A stretch of 64,000 nt of DNA from Nannobrachium achirus (lineage: Eukaryota > Chordata > Actinopteri > Myctophiformes > Myctophidae), in assembly GCA_963921795.1 (NCBI GenBank), contig OY997653.1, positions 4,592,522-4,656,521 of the forward strand, written 5' to 3'. Under the pieces are notes generated by a model. That model ran no database searches. It had not been told where the DNA came from and saw nothing but the letters and a program-made list of their open reading frames with translations. The position numbers and the translations under genes are program-made. This document shows positions 43,471 to 54,409 of the stretch, in pieces. The stretch's first letter is position 1; each line of letters starts with the position of its first letter.

Positions 43471-44006
43471 TTAATAAATCTCATTCCCTGCGAACTTAAA
43501 ATATGGATGTGCGCTAAAACTGCAGAGAAATAGCTATATTTTATCAACATGATAGGGTATAATTTCATTGTTTTCAAAGCCATGATGATAAACCACCACA
43601 AAAAGACCACTAGAGTGCGCCATCGTAACACTAAAACCTTCAGAAGAAACCATGTTTAAACCATGGTTAAAGGATGGGAAAGTGACGTCGCTCCATTGGC
43701 TCACAATGGGACATCAGCGGCCCGCCATCTGTGCTCAATCCTGTTCAATTCGTGCTTGATTGTCTAAAACCACCATCGGTCTGGGCAACGGATCATATAC
43801 AGACGCTACACAGAAAATTTCCGAATCAAAATCCGACCTAGTGAAGCTGCGTAAGGGTCGGATGGTTTGCATTGAGCCTAACGGCTAGCAGATGCTATTG
43901 TAAACAGGAAGGCCTGGTTTAGCGGTGACGTCATAATTGTATCCTTTTTTTTCACGGTCTCGTGTTATTACCAGCTGAAGGTAAGGAAACCAATTTGCTC
44001 CGTCTA

Positions 44007-46867
44007 TTCTCTTTATGCACTTACCGGGAAAGGGGCGGAGTCGAACGCCTGTTCACGGGACAGCACTTCCGCTCCCCTTCCGCCTCCATGTAAACAGAGT
44101 ACTAGTCAAAGCCACGTTATATTCCGTAACCATTTAATTGTTTGAAGTTGTTCTTTTTTATTTTATTTACTCTTTTTTATTTCAAGACTCTGTTTGCCTG
44201 GTTAATGTATGTACCGTTCGTTTTAACTGATTTGTGTCTTTAGCGATTTTACAAGGGGAATGTTTTGGACTGACTGACTGACTATAATGGCTTCACAGAG
44301 AGGTAGGCTATAAAGAAAAATAAACTCTTTAGAATGCAACAATCGATTTGCTAAATAAACTTTTCTTAAGTGTGTTTGTCATTCAGGGCTTTTGAGGCTT
44401 TATTTCATGTAAAAGTTGACTTTACAGTAGTTAGACACATTAGCATTACATCTGCATAACTACAATAGTGGACCATTACAACTCAATTAGTATCAACACA
44501 GCATTGTTAGACTCACGTTTGATATTCTGGTATGCTCTGTTAATCTGTTTGTTTATATATCTGAGCATGATATTTGACATGAATTAAACTAATTCATTGT
44601 ACACATGTTTATGGGTCTAGGTATAATACGTACACTAGCCAATAAAGCTCCTTTGAATTTAATTGATATTAGACATGAATTAAACTTAACTATGTTGTTA
44701 CACATTCATGTTATGGTGATCTAGGATATAAAATGATATGTACACTAGGCCATCAGATCAATATATTTATTATGCTTCATTGTATGACAAATGGTGAAAA
44801 TTGACTTAAATAAACTAATTATTTGCACATCTCCTTTTTTTATATGCTACAGGTTCCTCTTAGCACCAGTCATCATCTCAACTGGATGTCTGAAGAACAG
44901 CTGTACATCTGTTTACACTGCAATTAAAATAACACCAATGGCTTATTGATATTATCAGAAATAATGTACCCACATTAGTGCATGTTTCCCATATGTATGG
45001 TAACCTGTTATTGGAACAGAATGTTTGCCACATAATAAGGATGCTAAGGTCTGGACTTCATCCTCCCTGATGACCAGCTGACAGCAATGGGGTTCTCCAG
45101 CCTGGAAGATGCAATACTTCGTCTCCTTGCCCACTTGTTGTGTCAAACTCCCTGAATTTGTTTGTTAAAAATGCCAGAAATGTTGCATTTAGGTTGTCGT
45201 ACTGAAATAAATCTATAGTAGGCTATAATAGTAACATTGTGGAAAAGATGCCCCGTTTCCATCATGGTAACCTTTCATGACAGCTCATTAACTTTGAAAT
45301 AATTTACCATAACTTGATCAAAACCAGCAAATTAAATAGTGAGCAAGCCTAAAGCAGCAAAGACATCGAAAACAAAGCAGAATATAGCCTAATAAATATA
45401 GGTGATGTGTGAAGTCTACTTAGTCTACAATCCTACTGGTGTTTCACAGTACAGGGGCTAATTATCTATGCAGAACGGAATGAAGATCAATTACCCTAAT
45501 TATTGCATATGGGGCAGGTGATATACATTCCAAGGTCTTTGTCTTGAAATACAATGTAATAATGGATGTGTGTGTGTGTGTGTGTGTGACACAAGTCTGT
45601 TTGCAAATTATTATCATTCAGTCAAACTCTAAACTATGATTGGGGAGGGGGGAAGTGGCTAATGTATATTTTGTAATTACAATCAATCTACTACTCGTTC
45701 TGGGTGAGTATTCATAGGTGAGAAGCCTAATCCTAACCCCAGGGCGACAGTTTCGGGTGAGAGTTCCAGGCAAGATAACACAGCCAAGATTTTATTAATA
45801 ATAGCCTATAAATACAATAAGGTGCAGAATTAAATGGATGCAACAATTTTTTGCTCATGTCTTAGGCCTATGTCTACCTTTCACAAACAAATTATTACAA
45901 ATGGAAACAACTGCTCAGCAAAGCCTTTTAGTACATGTGCTTGATTTTGACACAGTTGTGTTCTGTTCTCTTCACTTCCACTATGGGAGCAATCGGGTGC
46001 TGTTGCATGGAGTTACACTCCAAGACTCCAGTGGATCAGGAACTAAGAGGTACCTGTAGAAATATGAGTGCATAAAGAAAGATTACATTTTCATAAATAA
46101 CCAGGCAGCCTATTTATTTTAGGTACAATTAAGTCTTACACATATTTGTCTTGGTGAATAAAATATATTTACACAAATAAGTCAAAAGATGTACTATTTT
46201 CATAAAGTATAATAAATATATTGATCTGAAGACCTAGTGTACTGTACGTATCATACCTATAAACCCATAAACATGTGTACAATGAATTAGTTTAATTCAT
46301 GTCAAATATCATGCTCAGATATATAAACAAACAGATTAACAGAGCATTCCAGAATATCAAACGTGAGTCTAACAATGCTGTGTTGATACTAATTGAGTTG
46401 TAATGGTCCACTATTGTAGTTATGCAGATGTAATGCTAATGTGTCTAACTACTGTAAAGTCAACTTTTACATGAAATAAAGCCTCAAAACCCTGAATGAC
46501 AAACACACTTAAGAAACGTTTATTTAGCAAATCGATTGTTGCATTCTAAAGAGTTTATTTTTCTTTATAGCCTACCTCTCTGTGAAGCCATATAGTCAGT
46601 CATAAAATAAAACATTCCCCTTGTAAAATCGCTAAAGACACAAATCAGTTAAAACGAACGGCACATACATTAACCAGGCAAACAGAGTCTTGAAATAAAA
46701 GAGTAAATAAAATAAAAAAGAACAACTTCAAACAATTAAAATGGTTACGGAATATAACGTGGCTTTGACTAGTACTCTGTTTACATGGAGGCGGAAGGGG
46801 AGCGGAAGTGCTGTCCCGTGAACAGGCGTTCGACTCCGCCCCTTTCCCGGTAAGTGCATAAAGAGAA
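44007..46867. mobile_element. Element with 632-bp terminal inverted repeats
   Basis: The left arm 44007-44638 (TTCTCTTTATGCACTTACCG...) and the right arm 46234-46867 are highly similar reverse complements. A further inverted match lies at 44742-44772 and 46207-46233. The 1.6-kb centre has small ORFs without motifs and a (TG)n run near 45568. No TSD could be recognised. It could be a non-autonomous long-TIR transposon or an inverted duplication. Confidence 0.8.
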
Positions 46868-47032
46868 TTAACCCAAATAAAAGCTTAAACCATGCTTTTA
46901 TATAAAAGTCGATTAAAGTCGATCGGCAGGGACGTCCATAATAACAATGTCGATCTAGGAGTCGACCAGCGCTGTGAGTTAAATGGTCTTCAATTATTAT
47001 GCAGATGCAATTAAAAACTGCAGTGTCCCCAC

Positions 47033-48493
47033 TAGGGTTTAATATTTTCCCGGATTTGGGCTCATTTTAAATCCCGGGAATTTTCTGACCTTAACCCGGG
47101 CTTCCCGGGATGTCCCGTTAATATATACATATATAAAAAAAAAGAAGAAAAAAAAGGAAAAATAAAAAGCGCAAAACGGTTTCCTATGCCTATCGGCCTG
47201 GCGGAGACAACAAGTGCCCACATGCGCTCTGCTCTGGCTGGGTAGAAAGATATGATCACCGGTCTGCGGGGCGGGGGCTGTTTGTCATCAGAACTTCAGT
47301 TCAGGACTCGCTTTTGGACCTTTATATTCGATCGGACATCATTAGGCTACAGATCAAATTCACATCATCCACCACTCACGCGCGGTCTCTGTGGCAGCCA
47401 CAATTGGCTGCGCAATTCATGGGACTGTCAAACGCAGCAATGGATGTTCTTAATTCTTATTAATTTTCCTTCCACACTATAGGCCTATCTCTTTGAAAAG
47501 ACGTTTTCTGCGCCCTGTATAAAAACAAAATATCACGACTTTAGTAGAGCGAAGATGATCACCGTGTTGCAGTGAGCATCAATTGTGCCCATAAAAGCGC
47601 TTCTCTGTTCAAGCAAACACACGCAATAGCGCAACCATCCCACTAATAAGGTAGGCCTACGCCAATGCAATTCATAAACTGTCACAAAGTGCTGTCAGAT
47701 GTTTTAATTCTGGTTAAAACATATTGTGTGGAAATGCAAACCAACAGACTGAACAGATTAGGCTATTTCATGTTTAGAGTGGCAATGTGTGAGTCCAATT
47801 GACTGAGTGGAGTGGACACATAGGAGGTTGCAATAATGCATGCGTTTGGTGGTTACAGTTATATATCTCGGCAATTTATGGCAAATCTATCGTTTCATAT
47901 TTATAGAAACATAGTAGGCCTAGAAATACAAGCTCACAGGGCGCGACACCGCAGCGCAGCTTCTCGCGAACGGCACTTCATTGCGTGCGTGCACCCCCCA
48001 CCCTCCCTTTTTTTGCTGGAGAGTTTCTCATGTAAAACATAGACTGTATGTAAAAACGTTAAAAGCATAATTAATGCAGCAATAAGAATGTAAATGCGCC
48101 ATTATCATCTGTCAGTGTTTTCTCCGAATCGCTTTAACAAGTAGCCTACAGCCTAGCTTATAGTGAAAACAGCCAATCTACAAGTTTACAACGGGCACTT
48201 TGCGCTGCATTGTGAGATGGTAGATCAGCTATTTTCGATGACAGGCTTGCTTGACAGCCTACGGAGACTGGTAAAATCCTTCCACACAGCTGAAACAGAC
48301 GAGATGCTCGCACGGCTGGCGAGGATAAAGTGTCAGGCAGTCTAATTGCCTCTGCGCTGCTAGTAAATTGTATTTTCTAACAAGGAAAAACATAACCTCC
48401 GGGATGACAGGTCTCGCCGCCAATTCCCGGGAGGGAAATTACGTGCGCTCTGCCCGGGAAGCCCGGATCCCGGGATCCCGGCATTAAACCCTA
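47033..48493. mobile_element. hAT element, perfect TSD GTCCCCAC
   Basis: The ends TAGGGTTTAAT and ATTAAACCCTA are inverted and followed inward by CCCGGGAT-rich palindromes. The flanks GTCCCCAC (47025-47032 and 48494-48501) are identical and fit the hAT target pattern nTnnnnAn. The 1461-bp interior has no transposase. It contains a full hairpin unit at 48162-48238 and half of one at 47928. Confidence 0.92.
48162..48238. repeat. GATCTACAAGCTCACAA-type hairpin unit
   Basis: AGTGAAAACAGCCAATCTAC and GTAGATCAGCTATTTTCG form the outer stem. The inner arms are worn (AAGTTTACAACGGGC against GCATTGTGAGAT). Confidence 0.75.
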
Positions 48494-48501
48494 GTCCCCA
48501 C

Positions 48502-49345
48502 TGCAACTGGAAGAATAAATGTTTGGACGTGCACCTTGTTGCAAAACATGGTTTTGTGGCAAACGTAAGTATTGAACAAAAATGTTTTATACACAGAATT
48601 TACAAAAGATGGGTATTGTCCAATATCATACTGTTGTTAACACCTTCTCAGCCTGGCCGTACTCCCTCGGACTTCCTACTTGGTTCAATCAGCCGATCGT
48701 CTTTTCCCGTCTTTTTGATCAAAATGCGTTTACAACAACTTCAAAGCCTTCTGCAACTCCTGACATTGTTTGGGGTCAAGCACTTCAAAGGAAAGAGTCG
48801 AGGCGCCCCTTCAAACATCAACAAGCTGTCTTAGATCAAAGAAAATCAAATCACATGACCAAACAATCACCACAGTATAAAAGGCCTGTGGGAAACTCCT
48901 CACATTGTGGGAGTAGGTACGTTATTGCATTGCGCAAAGTGAGAGACAGAGACAGAGAGATTTTGAGCGGAGTATTGATAGTGGACAGATTGAGAGAGAG
49001 ATATAGTGATTGATTGTGAGAGAGAGTGTGTGAGAGATCGAGAGAGAGAGTGTGTGTGTGTTTGAGGAGAGAGGGAAAGAAAGGGAGAGAGTTGAGCAAG
49101 TTTGAGAGGAGGAGGAGAGGAGAGCGGTTAGTATATTTTTTTTTAGTGAGTAGAGCCTTTTTTTAGTGATTTTTTTATAGGATTTATATAGGATTTTTGT
49201 TATATAGTAGCATAGTAGTAGTAGTAGTAGTTGTAGTAGTTTATATTTACCTTTTGTTGTATAGTTTGGTGGTGGTTTGGTGGTGTTGGTGGTGTTGGTG
49301 GTGGTATTTCCAGTGATCCAGTGTAGCCTAGTGAGGTCTCTCACG
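48502..49345. promoter_or_regulatory. Upstream region and leader of piggyBac gene
   Basis: A TATAAAAGG box at 48876-48884 follows CACATGACC and CAAT-like CAATCACC sequences. Transcription would start around 48910. The leader is purine-rich (GAGAGA runs to 49110), then T-rich with TAGTAGTAGTAG and GGTGGTGTTGGTGG repeats. Neither a left transposon end nor a TTAA could be assigned. Confidence 0.5.
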
Positions 49346-49850
49346 ATGCCAGGCAAACGTAAGAGTAAGAGCAAGCACCCTGCGCCTGCTGTCCGCCCCC
49401 CCCAGCCTGATCCCCCCGCAGGCACCTCTAGCGTGGGTCGTGGTCCACGCCAGCGGACAATGGACAGCTACTTGCGGCAGGGAGCTGCCATGCCTCGTCC
49501 TGAGGACGCCATTCCTCTCCCCATCCCCCCGCGCCCCGTGGCTGCGGTGCCTCCGCTCCATGAAGCGGAGCCTGTCGTCGTCGCCGTCCCCCTCCCCGAC
49601 CGCGCTGAGCAGCCAGAGACCTGGGCAGCTCCGGTTGAGGCTCCGGACGAGACGGACGACGAGACGCTGGTTTCGGATGCCGAGGAGGAACCAGAGGCGC
49701 CGTTGCTCTGTTCACCTCCGCTGAGGCGGAGCGTCAGGGCAACTGCTGCCCGGGAGTATGCAGAGAGCCCCCTCACCTCCCAGGACGATCCATTCAGCGA
49801 AGTGGAGGAGGCGGAGGATGAGTGGATTCCAATGCGTGTGGACACTAGCG
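49346..49850 (+). CDS. piggyBac exon 1: N-terminal region
   Basis: It starts MPGKRKSKSKHPAPAV (basic, nuclear-signal-like) and continues Pro-rich, then strongly acidic (DETDDETLVSDAEEEPEA, FSEVEEAEDEW). This is the low-complexity region upstream of piggyBac cores. The ATG at 49346 was preferred to the in-frame 49277 because the upstream part is a GTGGTG repeat. The donor is AGCG|GTAAGG. Confidence 0.8.
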
Positions 49851-49915
49851 GTAAGGAGCATTTTATTGTATTTTGATGGTTTTATCGTGTTTTATTCTAA
49901 AGTAACGCAGCATGT

Positions 49916-50570
49916 GTATTCCTCTCTGTGATAGACATGTGCGCGCGTGTACTATGATCGTATCAAACAAGCGATCAGTGCACTGCATTCTGATAAACGC
50001 TTATGCGAGAAGCCCATGGGGTTAGTGTTCTATTCTAAATTATAAACGCAATGCAACAATGGCCATTCCTCTCTGTGATGGACATGTGCGCGCGTGTACT
50101 ATGATCGTATCAAACAAGCGATCAGTGCACTGCATTCTGATAAACGCTTATGCGAGAAGCCCATGGGGTTATAGTGTTATATTCTAAATTATAAACGCAA
50201 TGCAACAATGGCCATTCCTCTCTGTGATAGACATGTGCGCGCGTGTACTATGATCGTATCAAACAAGCGATCAGTGCACTGCATTCTGATAAACGATTAT
50301 GCGAGAAGCCCATGGGGTTATAGTGTTATATTCTAAATTATAAACGCAATGCAACAATGGCCATTCCTCTCTGTGATGGACATGTGCGCGCGTGTACTAT
50401 GATCGTATCAAACAAGCGATCAGTGCACTGCATTCTGATAAACGCTTATGCGAGAAGCCCATGGGGTTATAGTGTTATATTCTAAATTATAAACGCAATG
50501 CAACAATGGCCATTCCTCTCTGTGATAGACATGTGCGCGCGTGTACTATGATCGTATCAAACAAGCGATC
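49916..50570. repeat. 148-bp tandem repeat, about 4.5 copies
   Basis: Units start ATTCCTCTCTGTGATAGACATG and include GTGCGCGCGTGTACTATGATCG and ATAAACGCTTATGCGAGAAG. They begin near 49917, 50064, 50213, 50361 and 50509. Copies differ by a few bases, and units alternate between GATAGAC and GATGGAC. They lie in piggyBac intron 1. Confidence 0.93.
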
Positions 50571-50631
50571 ATGCAGTCATGCACGCATTCTCTGAGAAAC
50601 GCATGTACAAGAAGCATACAGACATCTAGCC

Positions 50632-50835
50632 CAGTGGCGTCAGTTCAGAAAAAGCCTGTTGCTAAGGTATGGCAACATGACTGGTGTCTTGCACGCGCTC
50701 GAGGGCGCGCGTGCAAGACACCAGTCATATTGCCATACCTTAGCAACAGGCACGATTACAGTACATTTTATTATTTCCCCCTGTATCCAAGGTATGTCAT
50801 CTGCCATAGCTTGCCATACCCAATTGACGCCTCTG
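50632..50835. mobile_element. hAT MITE (CAGTGGCGTCAGTT family), 204 bp
   Basis: The ends CAGTGGCGTCAGTT and AATTGACGCCTCTG are inverted. The flanks ATCTAGCC (50624-50631 and 50836-50843) are a perfect 8-bp TSD. It is a short relative of 29711-30292. Confidence 0.92.
50654..50751. repeat. 98-bp near-perfect palindrome
   Basis: GCCTGTTGCTAAGGTATGGC and its reverse complement begin arms of about 46 bp with a short centre (TCGAG) and one or two mismatches. It lies inside the 204-bp MITE. Confidence 0.9.
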
Positions 50836-50963
50836 ATCTAGCCAGGCCATGTGTCTCTGCCTACTCAGAGTTATGTCTCTGCACTAATGGGGGGGAGAGA
50901 GAGAGGCGCGCACGTTGCGTGCTTGTTGCTCGTATACTCAGAGTTATGTCAATGCACTGATGG

Positions 50964-50994
<31 letters not shown>

Positions 50995-51141
50995 ATGTGT
51001 CGGCGCGCGAGAGAGAGAGATGCCCACAATTGTGTTGAAAATGTATTCATTGATGGAGAGCGCCGCCGAGTGGATGACAGGCGTACCTGCATATGTCAAG
51101 ATTATAATCGTTCATTGTCTGTGTTCTCCATGTGATTTTAG

Positions 51142-51207
51142 ACTCAGAGTTTGAGGAGCCAGTGGCTACTGTGTCTGACTTGGAGGGATCTGCTGGCTGT
51201 AGTCAAG
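51142..51207 (+). CDS. piggyBac exon 2
   Basis: This 66-bp exon between TTTTAG and GTGAGG reads (D)SEFEEPVATVSDLEGSAGC. It continues the acidic linker and joins exon 1 in frame. Confidence 0.65.
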
Positions 51208-51526
51208 GTGAGGTTATTTTTCTCACAGATGGCCTACATTTATCCTATCTGTTTGTTCAATGCTTTTATCAAGCTATCAAGTGTCAAAATGCATGGCCCA
51301 GAGAGACATAGAGATGTAAATAATCAATTGAATTTGTGAACATGTTTACCTTATTAGCATAACTATAACTAGAGACATGAAAGAGATGTAAATAATCACT
51401 TGATTTTGTGAACATGTCTACCTTTAGCATAACTATAACTAGAGACATGATGGGGATATAAATAATAATTGATTTTGTGCACATGTTTCACCTTACCAAA
51501 AGCCATTTGCCATTTTGTGATTTCAG

Positions 51527-51596
51527 CTTCTGAGCTGGGCCAGTCACAGCCAACCGCATCCTCTAGACCACCTGGCACCTGGCAGTGCCAAGAGTG
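51527..51596 (+). CDS. piggyBac exon 3 with frame slip
   Basis: This 70-bp exon lies between TTTCAG and GTAAGC. Its first part reads ASELGQSQPTASSRPPGT in frame with exon 2. Its last part reads GSAKSG only one base out of frame, and that is the frame needed for exon 4. An extra base in GGCACCTGGCAG (around 51584) explains this. Confidence 0.6.
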
Positions 51597-51615
51597 GTAA
51601 GCAACGTTTCTCATC

Positions 51616-51859
51616 ACACTTGCCACACACAAAAAGATATTGTAGGTAACAATGATGTACCCCCTCCAACCTTAGTTTTTATGTTGACACATTAGTAATG
51701 TAATTGTATGTTTTATCATGCCAACAAAGCTCCTTTGAATTGAATTGTAATGTAGTGTAGTGTAAATACAATGATGCACCCCCTACAACATTCGTTTTTA
51801 TTTAGATGGCCTACATGCCTACAAGCACACAACGTGTGCTTGTAGATCGGCTGACACAT
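51616..51859. repeat. 244-bp direct duplication in intron 3
   Basis: From CACACTTGCCACACACAAAA to GCTGACACATTAGCTA this recurs at 52007-52254 with very few differences. Each copy contains a small hairpin unit (51818-51851 and 52209-52242: CTACAAGCACA...TGTGCTTGTAGATCGGC). A perfect palindrome separates the copies. Confidence 0.9.
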
Positions 51860-51883
51860 TAGCTATATAAATGTATGTATTCT

Positions 51884-52002
51884 CATGCATGTTTTTCTCT
51901 AGGCTTTCTCTAGGTAAATGTATGTTTTCTCTAGGCTTGTGAGTCACAAGCCTAGAGAAAACATACATTTACCTAGAGAAAGCCTAGAGAAAAACATGCA
52001 TG
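51884..52002. repeat. Perfect 119-nt palindrome
   Basis: Two 59-nt arms (CATGCATGTTTTTCTCTAGG...) are exact reverse complements around one central base (51943). Within each arm CTCTAGG motifs are tandemly repeated. Confidence 0.95.
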
Positions 52003-52330
52003 CATCACACTTGCCACACACAAAAAGATATTGTAGGTAACAATGATGTACCCCCTCCAACCTTAGTTTTTATGTTGACACATTAGTAATGTAATTGTAT
52101 GTTTTATCATGCCAACAAAGCTCCTTTGAATTGAATTGTAATGTAGTGTAGTGTAAATACAATGATGCACCCCCTACAACATACGTTTTTATTTAGATGG
52201 CCTACATGCCTACAAGCACAGAACGTGTGCTTGTAGATCGGCTGACACATTAGCTAGTAATGTAGTGTAAATGCATGTATTGCAATGTATATGTATTTTA
52301 TGGTAATTATGTATTTTCTATAATTTACAG

Positions 52331-53433
52331 GGCGACAGGCAACAAACAAGCCTGTTCCTGCTGCTTGGTTCGCCTTGGATAAAGAGCCCTGGGAGCCAGT
52401 AGAGATCCCCTTCACTGCTGTCCCCGGCCTTCGGAACGATGCTTTGGCGCTGCAGTCAGACCAACCGGTGGACTGGCTTGAGCTACTCCTCACAGACGAG
52501 CTGTTCGAGCTCATCTGTGAACAGACGAACCTGTATGCTGACAAGACACTGCCTACAGTTACCAACAAGCCAGCGTCCAGGGTCTACGACTGGGTGGATG
52601 TGACTGTGGAGGAATTGAAGGTTTGGTTTGGGCTCCTGTTCCTCACAGGCATCATCATCAAACCAGAGCTTGACATGTACTGGTCTGTAGACGAAATGTA
52701 CGAGACCCCGTATTTTGGCCGATGCATGTCCCGCAACAGGTTTCGTCTCATTCTCCGGTTCCTGCACTTCTCTGACAACACCCTAGATGACGCAGATGAC
52801 AAGCTGTTCAAGATCCGTCCAGTCGTGGACTTCCTGGTGAGCAGGTTCCAGGATGTCTACCACCCAGCTCAGGCCATCTCCATCGATGAGGGGACCCTCC
52901 TATGGCGTGGCCGGTTGAGCTTCAGGGTGTACAACCCACAGAAACCCATCAAATACGGGATCAAGTCCTACGTTCTGGCGGAGTCGGCAACAGGTTACTG
53001 CTACAACTTGAGGGTGTACACCGGGGATCACATGACCCTGATGGATACTGTGACGGGTCTGCTCGGTGACCTCGAAGGTCTTGGGCACGTTTTGTATCAA
53101 GACAACTTCTATAATTCTGTTACACTCTGCGAGATGCTGCTGGACAAGGGGACCCATGTGTGTGGCACACTGCGCAGGAACAGAGGAGCTCCACCAGCCA
53201 TCAACTCGGCCGCCAACCCTGACCTGAAAGGTGGCGAGGACCGCATCGCCCGCCACAACCGAAAGGTCTTGTCTTTGGCCTGGAAAGACACCAACGTGGT
53301 CAGGATGGTCACGACCTGCCACCCGGATGAGATGGGAGAGGTCATGGTGTGGTCCAAGAAGGAGAAGAAAAAGGTTCGCAAACCGAAGCCTGTCTGCGTC
53401 ATAGACTACAACCATAATATGTGGCGTTGACAG
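52331..53433 (+). CDS. piggyBac exon 4: catalytic core
   Basis: It opens after ATTTACAG with RQATNKPVPAAWFALDKEPW. The N-terminal dimerisation part (LLLTDELFELICEQTNLYA, EELKVWFGLLFLTGI) is followed by YFGRCMSRNRFRLILRFLHF. The RNase-H-like core follows, with SIDEGTLLWRGR, YGIKSYVLAES, GHVLYQDNFYNSVTL and KPVCVIDYNHNM. Three catalytic-type Asp residues are present. The frame is open until TGA at 53428, which results from the loss of two bases in the glycine codons before VDRMDQ. The donor is GACAG|GTGGGT. Confidence 0.88.
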
Positions 53434-53748
53434 GTGGGTGAAATGTGCCTTTATTCTTTCATATTTAGTTGTTTACTTGAAAAGCACTACTGATGGGGTG
53501 AACACTTTTGTCATTTCAAAAAGCACTATTGAGACTGAACTGTAAATGCACTTGAAGTCTTTATTTTTGGAGCTGTGTGGAACACAAGCTACCCTATACG
53601 TGGCCGTGTGTGTAGGTATGTGGGTATGTGGGTGGGTGGGTGGGTCTGTGGGTCAGTATGTAGCCTGTATGTAGTAACCCTGGGTGACCAGAGAGGTGCT
53701 GTTGAGTCTAGCCTGCCCTGAGCATCAACTGCAATACACACACACGCA

Positions 53749-53782
<34 letters not shown>

Positions 53783-53835
53783 TCCACTTCGAACAGAGGT
53801 TCGATTTTTTATTTGTATCTCCATCTGTTTGACAG

Positions 53836-54265
53836 GATGGACCAGGCCCTCAGTTGTTACCCTGTTACCCGGAAGTCCTACAGGTGGCACAAGAAGATGG
53901 TGGCTTACCTGTTCCAGATCGCCTTGCACAACGCCCATGTGCTTTACCGGGCAAAAGATCCAGGGAACAAGCTGAGGATGCTGGACTTCATGGGGAGTGC
54001 CATCAGGGCCTGGACACGGCCCCACCTGAGGGTCCGACGAGGAGTCCCACGCCCTCTCCCTGCCCCCGGGCCCGCCCCCCAAGGCCATGTTCCCGTGTAT
54101 CACCCCCCCACTCCGAGCAAAGCGCGCCCATCCAGAGCCTGCTGGATCCACGCTGATGCCGGTGTGAGAAGAGAATCGAGGAGCATGTGTGATGTCTGTA
54201 AGGTCACACTGTGCAGGGGGACGTGCTTTGCAGAATACCACACCCGGCATAACATTGACTTCTAA
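53836..54265 (+). CDS. piggyBac exon 5: C-terminal region
   Basis: After CTGTTTGACAG the frame reads MDQALSCYPVTRKSYRWHKK (the conserved MDQ motif), then a helical segment (VAYLFQIALHNAHVLY), a Pro-rich linker and a Cys-rich end (SMCDVCKVTLCRGTCFAEYH). The latter is the zinc-binding domain that contacts transposon ends in this family. It stops at TAA 54263-54265. Confidence 0.8.
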
Positions 54266-54409
54266 AGCCTGAACTGGAAGTGTGAACTGTTTATTTATTT
54301 TGATTTATTTTTTGTCGAGAAGATGTGAAATCCTTCCTTATTTATTTTGATTTATTTTTTATTTTTTGAAAACGAGAAGATGTGAAATCCTTCCTTTTTT
54401 TTTCTCTGT

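Larger units (their letters stand above)
49346..54265 (+). pseudogene. piggyBac transposase gene, five exons, broken
   Basis: Exons 49346-49850, 51142-51207, 51527-51596, 52331-53433 and 53836-54265 have GT-AG borders. The protein has an acidic N-terminal region, the DDE_Tnp_1_7-type catalytic core in exon 4 and a short Cys-rich end in exon 5. Catalytic Asp candidates are at 52885 (SIDEGT), 53101 (YQDNFY) and 53404 (CVIDYN). Two indels break it: an extra base in exon 3 near 51584 puts exons 1-2 out of frame with exon 4, and two bases missing near 53420 give an early TGA (53428-53430) before the MDQ motif. Otherwise it is intact, so loss of function looks recent. Confidence 0.85.

Noticed and set aside
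44007..46867. Maverick/Polinton call for the long inverted-repeat element
   Set aside because: It is far too short, has no polymerase, integrase or capsid gene and no 6-bp TSD.
53684..53835. Start of the plus ORF before exon 5
   Set aside because: The upstream part reads through a CA/CACG microsatellite in intron 4; the exon begins after the acceptor at 53835.
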